Below, piece after piece: positions 42,557-52,350 of a DNA stretch of 64,000 nucleotides. The notes beneath the pieces are model-generated. The model saw only the letters and a list, made by a program, of their open reading frames with translations. It was not told the DNA's origin and ran no database searches. Position 1 is the stretch's first letter, and each line of letters begins with the position of its first letter. The translations under genes were made by a program, and so were the position numbers. This DNA comes from Rhodospirillaceae bacterium (GTDB lineage: Bacteria > Pseudomonadota > Alphaproteobacteria > SP197), in NCBI GenBank assembly GCA_002722885.1, contig PBNE01000014.1, positions 128,857 to 192,856 of the forward strand. Reading direction: 5' to 3'.

Positions 42557-44797
42557 TTACGCGTCCTCGGCGATGCGTTCGAGCACTTCGGGCTCCGGGT
42601 CATGCGCGTCGATTCGCACGATGGCCGGCGGCGTGCGGCCTTCCTTCAGTTCGCCGAAGTAGAGGGTCATGTGCGGGAACGGAATTTCGATACCGACCTC
42701 GTCGAAACGCAGTTTGATCAGACGCAGATAGTCACGGCGCACGCCCCACTGATAACCGGCCAGAGTCTTTATCCGGACGCGGATGGTGACCGACGAATCA
42801 CCCAGGGCATTGACGCCCATGACTTCAAGCTCACCCGACAGGCGTTCGGCGAGGTCCCCATCCTTGCGGGCTTCCTCGTCGACCTGGCGAATCACCTTGA
42901 TCACCTTGTCGGTGTTTTCCTGATAGGCGATACCGACATCGATCACGGCGTAGCCGAAATCGCGCATCATGTTGGTCAGTGCAGCGATCTCGCCGAACGG
43001 CACCGTGTGGACATAGCCGTCGATATCACGCAGTCGCACGGTGCGGATGGTGATGCCTTCGACACCCCCCATCTTGCCACCGGCGTCGATCCAGTCGCCG
43101 ACCGAGAACTGATCCTCGAACAAGATGAAGGCCCCGGTGATGACATCCTTCACCAGGGTCTGCGCACCGAAGCCAATGGCCAGACCCACGACACCTGCAC
43201 CGGCCAGAAGCGGTCCGATATCGAGGCCCATTTCAGCCAGCGCCGTCATCACGGCAATGGCGCCGACAACAATGAGCAGGACATTGCGCAACAACGGCAG
43301 CAGAGTCAGAAAACGGGGGCTGAGAGCCGACTCCTCACTTCTGCGGACATAGTTCGAGATGATGCCATCGCCCATCTCCCAGACAACCACCGCCACGAGT
43401 CCCACAACTACCACGGCCAACAGTCGGCCCATGACATCAAGGCCATCATGGGATGTCGCAAGTTCGATGGCTTCGATGCCCCAGCTTTCGAATATGACGA
43501 AGGTGGCAATCACCCACACAAGGATGTTCAGCAACCAGCTGACGATCGCGAGATATCGGTTGCTGCGCTTTTCCAACCCTGGAAACCGCCGTGTGAGATC
43601 ATCGCCAATGTGAAACATCCGGTCCAACACACGGCACAGGACGGCAGAAAGGAGCAGCGCCAGGAACAGGGCCAGTGCCGTGAAGCCGAAGGCGCGCAGC
43701 AGGTAGAGGAACCCGTTTTCGACATCGAGCGCCCAAACAACGTAAAGAGCACCGAAAGCGATCATGGCCACGATGTGCCAGACATCGGCCAGACGATGAC
43801 GCAGCATGCGCGCGCCTCCGCCTTCCGGGTTCTCGCGGATCCAGGTCGAAACCGGCTGCCGGCTCTGCAAGATCACGATGATGGCCATGAGCATCAGGCC
43901 CAGCCCGACAATACGCAGCAGAACGGCCACGCTGGGCTCCGGTAGCCCCAGAGCAGCCAGCAGCTCCGTCGCAAAGAATCCATAGACGCCAAGACCCAGG
44001 AAACGTCCGGTCCAGATCAAGATGTAGGCGGCTTGCCGGTCGCTCATGGGAAGAATGCGTAGCTCGGGCGACAGCGGTGCCAGAACCGTGCGTACAAGAG
44101 CCATGGCCACCCGCGTGAGCGCGAAGGCGTTGGCAAGCGCAATCGAGATCGTACGCGCAAGATCACCGGCGTGAAGCGCCACCAGGCTCAGATAGATCAC
44201 GCCCACAAATGCGATCACCGGCACGATGCGCAGACTGAACCGCCCGAGCGCGATCAGGGGCCGCTCCACCCAGGCCACCGCATCACGTCCCCGCAGCTCG
44301 TGCAGATGACGCTTTGTGGCGACATGCACGAGCCACATGGCCAACACACCCAAACCAAGGGTCACGACAATCTTCCATGCCGCCTCGACCCAGAGCCGGT
44401 TGAGATCACCATCACGGGCCTGTTCCGCAAACCAACCCGCGATCTCGCTTCCGTCGTCCAACTCGCCGAACAGATTGGAGAAACGATCTTCGGCACCCTC
44501 GAACCAACCGGCGATCCCCGTCACGACGTGATCCCGGTCGCCCCGCTCGATCTCCTGTTGTGCTTCAGACAGGGTCTTGAGGTTCTCAATGAAGGCCGCG
44601 CGATCCGCGTCGCTCTCCAACGTCGCGATCAGAGCGTCGATGTCCTGAGACGACGGAACCTGCGTTTGATCCGCAGTCTGACTGGCCTCATCCTGGGCCA
44701 TAGCCTGGTGCGTGGTCGTCGTGAAAACAGCCATAACGAGCAGGATCGCCCAAGCGCGGCCGAACCCTGCTGCTAGCGTGACCAGACTGTTCACCAT
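42557..44797 (-). CDS. Mechanosensitive ion channel, large MscS family
   Basis: A protein of about 746 residues. The ATG at 44797 gives a signal peptide (VNSLVTLAAGFGRAWAILLV to THQAMAQ), then a periplasmic helical region of about 150 residues, some ten hydrophobic segments, and the MscS core near residues 500-720: pore-lining helix with GAGVVGLAIGFGAQTLVKDV, beta domain FEDQFSVGDWIDAGGK and EGITIRTVRLRDIDG. It releases ions during osmotic downshock, relevant to a cell that handles betaines as osmolytes. Monocistronic. Confidence 0.9.
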   Translation of the reverse strand: MVNSLVTLAAGFGRAWAILLVMAVFTTTTHQAMAQDEASQTADQTQVPSSQDIDALIATLESDADRAAFIENLKTLSEAQQEIERGDRDHVVTGIAGWFEGAEDRFSNLFGELDDGSEIAGWFAEQARDGDLNRLWVEAAWKIVVTLGLGVLAMWLVHVATKRHLHELRGRDAVAWVERPLIALGRFSLRIVPVIAFVGVIYLSLVALHAGDLARTISIALANAFALTRVAMALVRTVLAPLSPELRILPMSDRQAAYILIWTGRFLGLGVYGFFATELLAALGLPEPSVAVLLRIVGLGLMLMAIIVILQSRQPVSTWIRENPEGGGARMLRHRLADVWHIVAMIAFGALYVVWALDVENGFLYLLRAFGFTALALFLALLLSAVLCRVLDRMFHIGDDLTRRFPGLEKRSNRYLAIVSWLLNILVWVIATFVIFESWGIEAIELATSHDGLDVMGRLLAVVVVGLVAVVVWEMGDGIISNYVRRSEESALSPRFLTLLPLLRNVLLIVVGAIAVMTALAEMGLDIGPLLAGAGVVGLAIGFGAQTLVKDVITGAFILFEDQFSVGDWIDAGGKMGGVEGITIRTVRLRDIDGYVHTVPFGEIAALTNMMRDFGYAVIDVGIAYQENTDKVIKVIRQVDEEARKDGDLAERLSGELEVMGVNALGDSSVTIRVRIKTLAGYQWGVRRDYLRLIKLRFDEVGIEIPFPHMTLYFGELKEGRTPPAIVRIDAHDPEPEVLERIAEDA

Positions 44798-44897
44798 CGA
44801 AAGAAACCCCAACCCGTGATCCCGGATGAAACACCAATGAAAGCGCGACATCATAGGAGCAATTGACGCTGTGTTGAACCGGTCAGAGGAGGACGCG

Positions 44898-45488
44898 TTG
44901 CTCGGACGCATCGTCAGTTTGGCGCCAATCCCTGCCCTGCTCGTCGTCGTGGCTTTGGCCCCGCCTGCGGATGCCGACTACACGGCCGCGGAACTGGCAC
45001 TTGCCAACGGCAACCTGCAACGCGCTTACGACGAGAGCGCGCCTCTCGCCGACCACGGCGATGCACGGGCACTGATTCTCCTGGGCGTGTTCTATCAGAG
45101 TGGCTGGATCGTCGAACGGAATCCGGAGCAGGCTGCCGCATTTTATCAGCAGGCCGCCGACATGGGCTTGTCACGAGCGATCCACAATCTCGGCCGCCTC
45201 TACCGTTCCAGACTGGGGGTTCCGCAGGACAATGCGCGTGCTGCCTAGCTGTGGAAGCAGTCCGGACGTATGGGTTATGTGAAATCCCAGGCGGCGCTGG
45301 GCGCGCTCTACTACAGCGGCACGGGTGTCGAACAGGACATGTTCCGTGCCTACTTCTGGTGGACTCTTGCTTCACGGCGGCTGGACATCGAAGCGACCCA
45401 GGCGCGCGAGGACATCATCTACCGGCTGACGCCCCACGAAAAAGATATGGCGGACATGCTGGCAGCACAGTTCGAGCCGGACAGGTAG
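44898..45488 (+). pseudogene. Sel1-repeat protein with an amber codon
   Basis: A TTG at 44898, six bases after GAGGAGG, begins a signal peptide (LGRIVSLAPIPALLVVVA, then PPADA). Sel1-like repeats follow (ARALILLGVFYQSGW, SRAIHNLGRLYRS). A TAG at 45246-45248 interrupts the helix just before LWKQSGRMGYVKSQAALGAL; the same frame continues through a further repeat to a stop at 45488. The expected residue there is acidic (GAG to TAG would do). Likely periplasmic if expressed. Otherwise undamaged, so the stop is recent or an error. Confidence 0.75.
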
Positions 45489-45561
45489 GGGCTTCCCTTC
45501 GCAGCGGCATTTCGCCTATAAAACCGCCAATGGAACGCTTTGATCCTGGGAGCGAGGATTT

Positions 45562-45699
45562 ATGTCTGAAGTGATTTCCGATTGGCAGCGCGCCGACGAT
45601 GATCATCTGAACACCTACAAGGGTGTCATGCGCCTGACCACTCTCTCCACGATCGGCCTGATTGTTCTGCTGATCCTGATGGCGGCCTTCCTGCTCTAG
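45562..45699 (+). CDS. aa3-type cytochrome c oxidase subunit IV-like small protein
   Basis: A 45-residue single-pass membrane peptide: a polar N-terminus (SDWQRADDDHLNTYKGVMR) and one C-terminal transmembrane helix (LSTIGLIVLLILMAAFLL). The H-x-x-TY-x-G pattern and the helix with its L-M-A end fit the short alphaproteobacterial subunit IV of aa3-type oxidase. The ATG follows GGGAGCGAGG. It stands apart from any oxidase genes, which is usual for this subunit. Confidence 0.75.
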   Translation: MSEVISDWQRADDDHLNTYKGVMRLTTLSTIGLIVLLILMAAFLL

Positions 45700-45700
45700 G

Positions 45701-46173
45701 ATCGCGCTGAACGCGGCATTCGCACCAGTCTCGAAGATTGTTTCCGGCGGGCAGACCGGCGCCGACCGCGCCGCCCTGGATCTTACCTTTGATCTCGACC
45801 TCAAAACCGGAGGCTGGTGCCAGAAGGGCCGCAAGGCCGAAGATGGCGCGATCGATTCCCGCTATCCCCTGACGGAAACACCGACGGCGCGCTATATCGA
45901 GCGCACCGAATGGAATGTGCGTGACAGCGACGGCACGCTGATCGTCGCCAAGCCCCCCTTTCGGGCGGGACAGGCGCGACACCACGGATCTCCCGACGAC
46001 TGGAAAGACCCTGCCTGGTTCTTCACCCCGACGACGCTGGAGCGATGGAAGCCCTGCATGCATGGCTTCACGACAACAACATTGATGTGCTGAACCTGGC
46101 GGGGCCGCGCTAAAGCTCCGGCAACGACCCCTATGACGCCACCGATCGGCTTCTACGCGGCCTGCTGACCTGA
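45701..46173 (+). pseudogene. Putative molybdenum carrier (MoCo_carrier family) protein, broken
   Basis: KIVSGGQTGADRAALDLTFD, GGWCQKGRKAEDG, YPLTETPTARYIERTEWNV and RDSDGTLIV are near-diagnostic for this Rossmann-like family. After a C6 run at 45953-45958 the frame shifts (a seventh C restores LSGGTGATPRISRRLERPCL), and a TAA then replaces the Glu of the conserved GPRES before SSGNDPYDATDRLL. No normal start codon exists in frame after the upstream stops. Three separate defects, so non-functional as read. It overlaps the convergent oxidase gene end by about 20 bases. Confidence 0.7.
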
Positions 46174-47478
46174 GGCTGCTGCCCGGCGTTTGTGATCACG
46201 CCGCGCGGTGAGCCAGTCCCTGACCTGATAGCTCCAATAGGTGGTCTGCGCCGCAATCCGTCCGACAGGCCCACCGGCCCATGTCAGGCCGAAGGGCTCG
46301 AACAGGCGATAGCGGTCGTCGCCCTCGGCGATGGCGCTACCGAGCACGTCCCCGGCCACGGTGGTGGTACCCATACCGCTGCCCCCGAAGGCCTGGGCAT
46401 ACCAGACACCATCGCGAAGCCGGCCGACCTGGGGCATGCGATGGCGGGCATAACTCATGGTGCCGCGCCAGACCGTCTCGCAAGAAACATGATCAGCAAG
46501 TTGCGGATGGACCTTGGTGAGGTCACCCAGCATCTCATAACCCAGCCGTGGCGGGTCGCCGGCACGCACCGTCATGCGACCGCCCCAGAGGATACGGCCG
46601 TCGGGCAGAACCCTGTAATAATCGCCGGCGTCACGGGTATCGGCAAGACAGATCGGCTTCTTGATGGTACCGGCCAGAACGTTCTCCGAGACCGGAGCGG
46701 TGGCCATGACGTAGGTCGAGACTGGTAGGATCGCCCCGGAGACCTCGGGCAGGACGCCCAGGTCATAGCCGCCGCAGGCCAGAACCACATGACGTGCGCG
46801 GACTAGCGCATGTGGCGTCACAATCTGTTTTTCGGCCGCCTCGACCTCCAACCCGGTCACTGGTGTGCCCTCGGCAATCTTTGCACCGGAGGTCTCGGCC
46901 GCCGCAGCGATGCCCAGACAGTAGTTCAGCGGATGGAACTGGAACGACGCGTTGTTCAGCCAGCCATCGAAGTAGCGGGGTGAATCGGCAAATTCGTCCC
47001 GAACACGGCCCCGCGGCACAAACTCCAGCGGGACGTCGAAATCCCGTGCCATACCGTCGATGTATCGACGGATGCCATCGGGGTCGTCTATCCAGGACGA
47101 GACTAGAACACCCTGGGTGTTGGGCCCGCAGTCGATGCCGTGCCGCTCGATCCTGTCGCTGACCGTGGCAACCGCCTTCCGGCTCAGGGCGTGCAGAGCC
47201 TGGGTATGATCCAACCCGACCCGCTTTGTGAGCCAGTCCAAACCCTGTGAGTAGCCGGCGCCGATAAATCCGCCATTGCGCCCCGAAGCACCAAAGCCGA
47301 CACGGTTGGCTTCGAGCAGCAACACGCTCTGGCCACGCTCGGCGAGTTCGAGTGTGGTGTTGAGGCCCGCAAGCCCGGCACCGATGACACAGACGTCAAC
47401 ATTGTGCTCGCCATGGAGCGGCGGGCGCTCGGGCGCGGCGCTCCGCGTCCGTACGTAGTAACTGTCGATATGGTTCAT
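46153..47478 (-). CDS. FAD-dependent oxidoreductase, PuuB-like
   Basis: A 441-residue DAO-family flavoprotein with the gamma-glutamylputrescine oxidase signature: N-terminal SYYVRTRSA before the FAD motif VCVIGAGLAGLNTTLELAERG, then GFGASGRNGGFIGAGYS, and RMTVRAGDPP and AQAFGGSGMGTTTVAGD in the C-terminal half. It probably oxidises an amine such as a gamma-glutamylated polyamine. It starts at the end of a truncated paralogue (ATGA overlap) and forms a minus-strand set with an aldo/keto reductase. Confidence 0.87.
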   Translation of the reverse strand: MNHIDSYYVRTRSAAPERPPLHGEHNVDVCVIGAGLAGLNTTLELAERGQSVLLLEANRVGFGASGRNGGFIGAGYSQGLDWLTKRVGLDHTQALHALSRKAVATVSDRIERHGIDCGPNTQGVLVSSWIDDPDGIRRYIDGMARDFDVPLEFVPRGRVRDEFADSPRYFDGWLNNASFQFHPLNYCLGIAAAAETSGAKIAEGTPVTGLEVEAAEKQIVTPHALVRARHVVLACGGYDLGVLPEVSGAILPVSTYVMATAPVSENVLAGTIKKPICLADTRDAGDYYRVLPDGRILWGGRMTVRAGDPPRLGYEMLGDLTKVHPQLADHVSCETVWRGTMSYARHRMPQVGRLRDGVWYAQAFGGSGMGTTTVAGDVLGSAIAEGDDRYRLFEPFGLTWAGGPVGRIAAQTTYWSYQVRDWLTARRDHKRRAAASGQQAA

Positions 47479-47855
47479 GCGGCGCGGCCGGCCTTCTTAC
47501 GATCCCTAGACGTCTTCCAGGCGTCTCGCGAGCGCACTAGGTCGGTCGCCCGACGGCTGAACTTGATCAGCTCTCTCGTGTGCTCAAGGCCAACACGGCG
47601 GATCAGACCTTCTGTATCGGATGTATAATGGGGGCTGACAAAGTCGCCGTTGCGCCCGGAGGGACCCCAACCCACCCGCTGGCTCTCCAGCAGAACCACA
47701 TCGGTCACGCCGCGTTCAGCCAGGCCGACGGCCGTCGCCAGACCGGCGAGACCGCCACCGACAATGCAGACATCGGCCTTGAGGACGTCATGGAGACGTG
47801 GGCGCTGTGCTTCCGGCAGCCGGGTTCGGGTGTGGTAGGAGTCGATGTAGTCCAT
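47475..47855 (-). pseudogene. Truncated PuuB-like FAD oxidoreductase (N-terminal fragment)
   Basis: About 126 residues equivalent to the first quarter of the neighbouring oxidase: DYIDSYHTRTRLP, the FAD motif VCIVGGGLAGLATAVGLAERG and GWGPSGRNGDFVSPHY. It then ends in a basic, unrelated tail (WKTSRDRKKAGRAA). The substrate domain is missing, so it cannot be a complete enzyme. The ATG at 47855 overlaps the upstream aldo/keto reductase stop (TGATG) and its stop overlaps the next start, so an internal deletion in an ancestral tandem pair kept the translational coupling. Confidence 0.7.
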
Positions 47856-48898
47856 CATGGGCATGGATAGGTGTAGCGTTTGTGAATGTCTTCAAGCGCC
47901 GAGAGGACATCCTCAGACAAGGTGACCTCGTCACTCTTCAGAGCCGCATCGAGCTGTTCCATCGAACTGGCCCCGAAGATGTTGGATGTCAGGAACGGCT
48001 GCCGGTTGACGAAGGCCAGAGCCATCTGGCCGGGCTCAAGCCCGTGCTCTCGAGCGAGGTCAGCGTAGGCCCGGGTCGCCGCCTCGGCATTCGGAGGACC
48101 CAGATAGCGCCGGTTGGTCGGATACCTGGTCATACGCGCGCCTTCGGGTCGCGCACCGCCGAGATACTTGCCTGAGAGAGCACCGGCAGCCATCGGCGCA
48201 TAGGCCAGAAGCCCCACCTGCTCACGCATCGCAATTTCGGCGCAGCCGGCCTCGAAACTGCGATTCAGTAGGCTATAAGGGTTCTGGTTCGTGACAATCC
48301 GCGGCAAACCCATGGTGTCGGCCAGATGCAGCAAGCGCATGGTGCCCCAAGGGGTCTCGTTCGAGACACCGATATGCCGCACCTTTCCGGCCTTCACGAG
48401 GTCACCCAGGGCCGCCAGCGTCTCTTCGAGGGGTGTTTCATCAGCATCTTCAACGTGCTGATAGCCGAGCTGGCCGAACGTGTTGGTGTCACGGTCGGGC
48501 CAGTGAAGCTGGTAGAGATCGACATAATCGGTCTGCAGCCGCTCAAGGCTGGCATCGATGGCCTGGTCGATATGATGCGTGTTGAGCCGCGGGTGACCGT
48601 CCCGGACATAGGTCAGCCGTTCATCAGGTCCGGCGACCTTGGACGCGATGATGACCTTGTCGCGGTTACCGCGGGCCTTCATCCAGGTCCCGATTACACG
48701 TTCGCTGTTGCCATAGGTCTCTTCGGAGGGCGGCACGGCATACATCTCGGCCGTGTCTATGAAGTTCACGCCGTGATCGACCGCCTTGTCCATCTGGGCA
48801 TGGCCTTCGGCTTCGGTGTTGTTGCTGCCCCAGTTCATGCTTCCGATGCACAAAAGGCTCACGTCGATCTCGGTCCTGCCGAGCCGGCGGTACTGCAT
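47855..48898 (-). CDS. Aldo/keto reductase (Tas-like)
   Basis: A 347-residue NADPH-dependent oxidoreductase. The start at 48898 (after GGAGA) gives the family N-terminus QYRRLGRTEIDVSLLCIGSM. FIDTAEMYAVPP holds the catalytic Asp and Tyr, VIIASKVAGP the Lys, and VDLYQLHWPD the His. The C-terminal NIFGASSMEQLD binds the cofactor. It is the first gene of the set with the PuuB-like genes and could reduce the aldehyde they produce; this is inference. Confidence 0.88.
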   Translation of the reverse strand: MQYRRLGRTEIDVSLLCIGSMNWGSNNTEAEGHAQMDKAVDHGVNFIDTAEMYAVPPSEETYGNSERVIGTWMKARGNRDKVIIASKVAGPDERLTYVRDGHPRLNTHHIDQAIDASLERLQTDYVDLYQLHWPDRDTNTFGQLGYQHVEDADETPLEETLAALGDLVKAGKVRHIGVSNETPWGTMRLLHLADTMGLPRIVTNQNPYSLLNRSFEAGCAEIAMREQVGLLAYAPMAAGALSGKYLGGARPEGARMTRYPTNRRYLGPPNAEAATRAYADLAREHGLEPGQMALAFVNRQPFLTSNIFGASSMEQLDAALKSDEVTLSEDVLSALEDIHKRYTYPCP

Positions 48899-49061
48899 CC
48901 CCGGTCTCCATGTCCTGGGTTCTGGCGCGGAAGGCGCCCTGACGTTGCGCGCCATCTTAGCGGCCCCGCCGTGCGCGCCAAGTGCCGTGATTGACAGGCG
49001 TGTCAATGCAGCGAGCCAAGCGGTCGGAAAACGCCGCAAGATCGTCTGGAAACAATCGCCA

Positions 49062-49143
49062 AAAAGATAATTTGAAACATAAGATAATAATTATAACTTT
49101 TTGATAATAAAGTAATATATTGTTTTCTAATTAACTGAAAACA
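49062..49143. other. Very AT-rich intergenic patch
   Basis: About 80 bases with roughly 80-85% A+T by eye in an otherwise GC-rich window, between the aldo/keto reductase and ammonia-lyase genes. It probably holds the promoter of the latter, but the composition is extreme. A second patch like it lies at 50843-50905. No open frame of note. Confidence 0.5.
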
Positions 49144-49184
49144 GATGGTTTCACCGAATCGGTTTCCGCACTAGTGTTCGCGCC

Positions 49185-50390
49185 ATGACACACCAAAGCA
49201 TCTCGGCGGACCTGCGTCTGCATCTCAACTGGCGCTGCGACCGTAACGCCCCCTATGGCGACCAGCAAAAGGCGGTGATCGACACCGAAAGCCGCCAGAT
49301 GGCGCGCCGCACAATTGCCGCCTGGCCGGGCTATGCGCCCACGCCGCTTGTCGACCTTCCGGGTCTGGCGAAGGAACTCGGCGTTGCGCGCATTCGTATC
49401 AAACATGAGGCCAAGCGCTTCACCCTGAAGAGCTTCAAGGCTCTCGGCGGCGCCTATGGTGTGATGCGCATTCTGCAGCGTGAGACCGGCGCAAGCATCG
49501 ATGACATCATGGCCGGCAAGGTGAAAGACAAGGTCGCCGGCGTGACCGTGTGCTGCGCGACCGACGGCAACCATGGCCGCGCCGTGGCCTGGGGCGCCCA
49601 GCTCGCGGGCGCGCGTTGCGTGATCTATCTTCATTCGCACGTCAGCGAGGGCCGCGAAGCCGCCATCGCGGCGTATGGCGCAGAGATTGCCAGGATCGAC
49701 GGCAACTACGACGATTCCGTCCGGCAGGCCGCCGAAGATGCCAAGGCCAACGGCTGGATCGTGGTGTCCGACACCTCATGGCCGGGCTACGAGGAGATCC
49801 CGGCCTGGGTCAAACAGGGCTATACCGTGATCATGGGCGAAGCAATGGAACAGTTGGGCGACGACCGCCCGAGCCACCTCTTTGTCCAGGCCGGTGTCGG
49901 CGGCCTTGCCTGTGCGGCCATCGGGCCGCTATGGGAAGACTGGGGCGCCGACCGGCCGTTTTGCACGGTGGTCGAACCCCATGAGGCCGATTGCATCTAC
50001 CAGAGTGCCGTGCAGGGCCAGATGGCCAATGGGCTGGGCTCGCTCGATACCGTGATGGCTTGCCTGTCTGCCGGCGAAGCCTCGCCTCTAGCCTGGGCCA
50101 TCCTGCAGACCGGCGCCGACGCCTTCATCACGATCGACGACCATTTCTCACCCGGCGCCATGCGCCGCTTTGCCTACGGTGGCGAGGACGGCCCGATGGT
50201 GGTGGGCGAATCCGGCTGCGCCGGCCTCGCCGGACTGATGGCCATGGCCGCCGACCCGCTGGCACGCGAGGCCGTAGGCTTGGGACCGGACGCCGATGTG
50301 CTGCTGATTGCCAGCGAGGGCGCCACAGACCCGTCGATCTACGAAGAGATCATCGGCAAGCCGGCCGACGCGGTGGGCGAGACCATTTGA
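49185..50390 (+). CDS. Diaminopropionate ammonia-lyase-like PLP enzyme
   Basis: A 401-residue fold-type II PLP enzyme. The lysine that binds PLP is in FTLKSFKALGGAYGV; ATDGNHGRAVAWGA is the phosphate/Asn loop, and QAGVGGLACAAIGPLW the Gly-rich turn. The match is to 2,3-diaminopropionate ammonia-lyase (E. coli YgeX), which makes pyruvate and ammonia. A hydantoinase gene follows with overlapping start and stop, as hyuA lies near ygeX in E. coli, which supports the call. Confidence 0.85.
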   Translation: MTHQSISADLRLHLNWRCDRNAPYGDQQKAVIDTESRQMARRTIAAWPGYAPTPLVDLPGLAKELGVARIRIKHEAKRFTLKSFKALGGAYGVMRILQRETGASIDDIMAGKVKDKVAGVTVCCATDGNHGRAVAWGAQLAGARCVIYLHSHVSEGREAAIAAYGAEIARIDGNYDDSVRQAAEDAKANGWIVVSDTSWPGYEEIPAWVKQGYTVIMGEAMEQLGDDRPSHLFVQAGVGGLACAAIGPLWEDWGADRPFCTVVEPHEADCIYQSAVQGQMANGLGSLDTVMACLSAGEASPLAWAILQTGADAFITIDDHFSPGAMRRFAYGGEDGPMVVGESGCAGLAGLMAMAADPLAREAVGLGPDADVLLIASEGATDPSIYEEIIGKPADAVGETI

Positions 50391-51823
50391 GTGACAGTTT
50401 CGACTGTGTAATCCGGGGCGGCACGGTGGTGACCGCCAGCGACAGCGCGCGTTGCGATGTCGGAATCCGGAACGGGCGTGCCGCCGCCCTGGCCGAAACC
50501 CTCCGCGGCGCTGGTCAGGAAATCGACGCCGACGGCCTTCTGGTGATGCCAGGCGGAGTCGATGCCCACTGCCACTATACCCAACCGAGCTATGGCGGGG
50601 CGGTGTGTGCCGACGATTTTGAAAGCGCCACCCTGTCTGTCCTGTGCGGCGGCACCACCACGACCCTGTCGTTCGCCACACAGTTTCCGGGTGAACCCTT
50701 GCGCGAGACGGTTGCGACCTATCGGGCCAGCGCCGAAGGCAAGGCGATGAACGACTACGGGATCCATCTGATCCTCATCGATCCCACGCCCCAGGTGCTG
50801 GGCCAGGATCTCCCGGCGCTCATCCGCAACGGCTACACATAATGAAAGTTATTTATGATATTTACTGATTATATTATTGAAAATAAATGAATATTTTACA
50901 CTCTTCATGTGACACATAAAGAGTGTGCGCTGGTCATGGTCCATGCCGAGAAACATCACTACATCGACTGGCTGAGTCACAAGCTCATATCCGAAGACAA
51001 AACCCGCCCCCATCATCATGCGGAGTCCCGGCCGATGGCCGTGGAGCGGGAAGCAACCCACCGGGCAATCACGTTGGCCGAGACTGACGATGCGCCGCCC
51101 TTCCTGGTTCATGTCTCGGGCCGCGAGGCGGTCGAGCAGATCGCCTGGGCGCGATCGCAAGGACTTCTGGTTTATGGCGAGACCTGCCCGCAATACCTCT
51201 TTCTTACCGCCGAAGACATAGACCGTCTGGGCTTCGAAGGTGCCAAGTTCATGTGCTCACCGCCGACGCACGACGCTGCCAATCCAGAGGTTCTGTGGCG
51301 GGCTCTGGAGGATGACATGTTGCAGTTCGTCTCGCCTGATCATTCGCCATCGCGGTTCGAGGGCCATGACGGCAAAAAAGCCAATGGCGAGGACGCCCCT
51401 TCACCCAAATCGCCAACGGCATTCCCGGCATCGAGACCCGTCTACCCCTGATGTTCCCAGAAGGAGTTACGACCGACCGCCTGACGCCCGAGCAGTTTGT
51501 CGCCATGACATCCTACCAATCCGGCCCGGATGCACAGTCTGGCACCACGCAAGGGCACGATCGCGGTCGGCTCGGACGCCGATATCACGCTGTGGGACCC
51601 CACCCGGACAACCACGATTGCCAACGACCGTCTGCACCATAACGTCGACTTCACAACCTACGAGGGCCGTGAGATCACAGGATGGCCTATGAAGACTCTT
51701 TCGCGCGGCGAACTGGTGTGGGATGACGGTAAGGCCCTGGCCGAACCCGGCCGCGGCGAGTTTCTGGCGCGCGAGACACCGGAGCCCGTCTTGCGGCACA
51801 CTCGGCCCACAACCACCCACTGA
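50387..51823 (+). pseudogene. D-hydantoinase/dihydropyrimidinase, multiply broken
   Basis: A TTG at 50387 (overlapping the upstream stop) starts LSDSFDCVIRGGTVVTASDS; DAHCHYTQP is the metal-binding HxH region. After NGYT come TAA and TGA codons and, 50 bases on, another TGA, inside an AT-rich stretch that still encodes the expected KLFM, DYII and VMVHAE region. Homology continues (VEREATHRAITLAE, VHVSGREAVEQI, ETCPQYLFLTAEDID, SPDHSPSRFEG), with a frameshift near 51400 and another near 51530 before RKGTIAVGSDADITLWDP to the end. Three stops and two frameshifts: inactive as read. Confidence 0.8.
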
Positions 51824-51840
51824 CCCGGAAAGCCTCCACT

Positions 51841-52350
51841 ATGATCGGTCCCCTCACCCACCGCCTTCTTCTGATCCTCGTTGTTGCGGGGATGACATTG
51901 TGGAACGCTCTGCCCGCCTCGGCCGAAAGCGAGGCGACGGTCCTGGCGATCCAGGAGTCACTTAATGCCATGGGCTTTGCGCCGGGAACGGCCGACGGCG
52001 TGATGGGCAGTAACACGATCCGCGCCATCGAGGCGTTCCAGAAGGAGTTCGGTCTGCCTGTCACCGGTGAAGCCAGTGACGAACTGCTCGACCGCATCAA
52101 TGCGGAGACAGACGGTGGCGCGACTTCTCCGGAACGCCTCCTGGCCCGGGCCAATCTGCTGCGGAGCTACACACGGGCCGTACAGATGGGCCTGCTTGAA
52201 CTCGGCTACGACCCCGGGCCGGTCGATGGCGCGGTGGGGCCGATGACCCGATCCGCAATCGTCAGCTACCAGGCTGCCGCGGGATTGCCTGAAACCGGCG
52301 AGGTCTCCAAGCCTCTGCTGGTCAGCATCAACACCAGCCTGGCACGCTGA
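51841..52350 (+). CDS. Exported protein with two peptidoglycan-binding repeats
   Basis: A 169-residue protein. A signal peptide (THRLLLILVVAGMTLW, cleavage after PASAES-like region) is followed by two PG_binding_1 repeats: VLAIQESLNAMGFAPG/TADGVMGSNTIRAIE near residues 38-80 and VQMGLLELGYDPG/VDGAVGPMTRSAI near 117-150. It presumably binds the cell wall in the periplasm. Its stop overlaps the start of the next gene (TGATG), so the two are coupled. Confidence 0.82.
   Translation: MIGPLTHRLLLILVVAGMTLWNALPASAESEATVLAIQESLNAMGFAPGTADGVMGSNTIRAIEAFQKEFGLPVTGEASDELLDRINAETDGGATSPERLLARANLLRSYTRAVQMGLLELGYDPGPVDGAVGPMTRSAIVSYQAAAGLPETGEVSKPLLVSINTSLAR

Noticed and set aside
42443..43945. A 500-codon plus-strand frame opposite the MscS channel
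   Set aside because: Its product is very rich in His, Asp and Gln, with no recognisable domain, and it is antisense to a clear channel gene.
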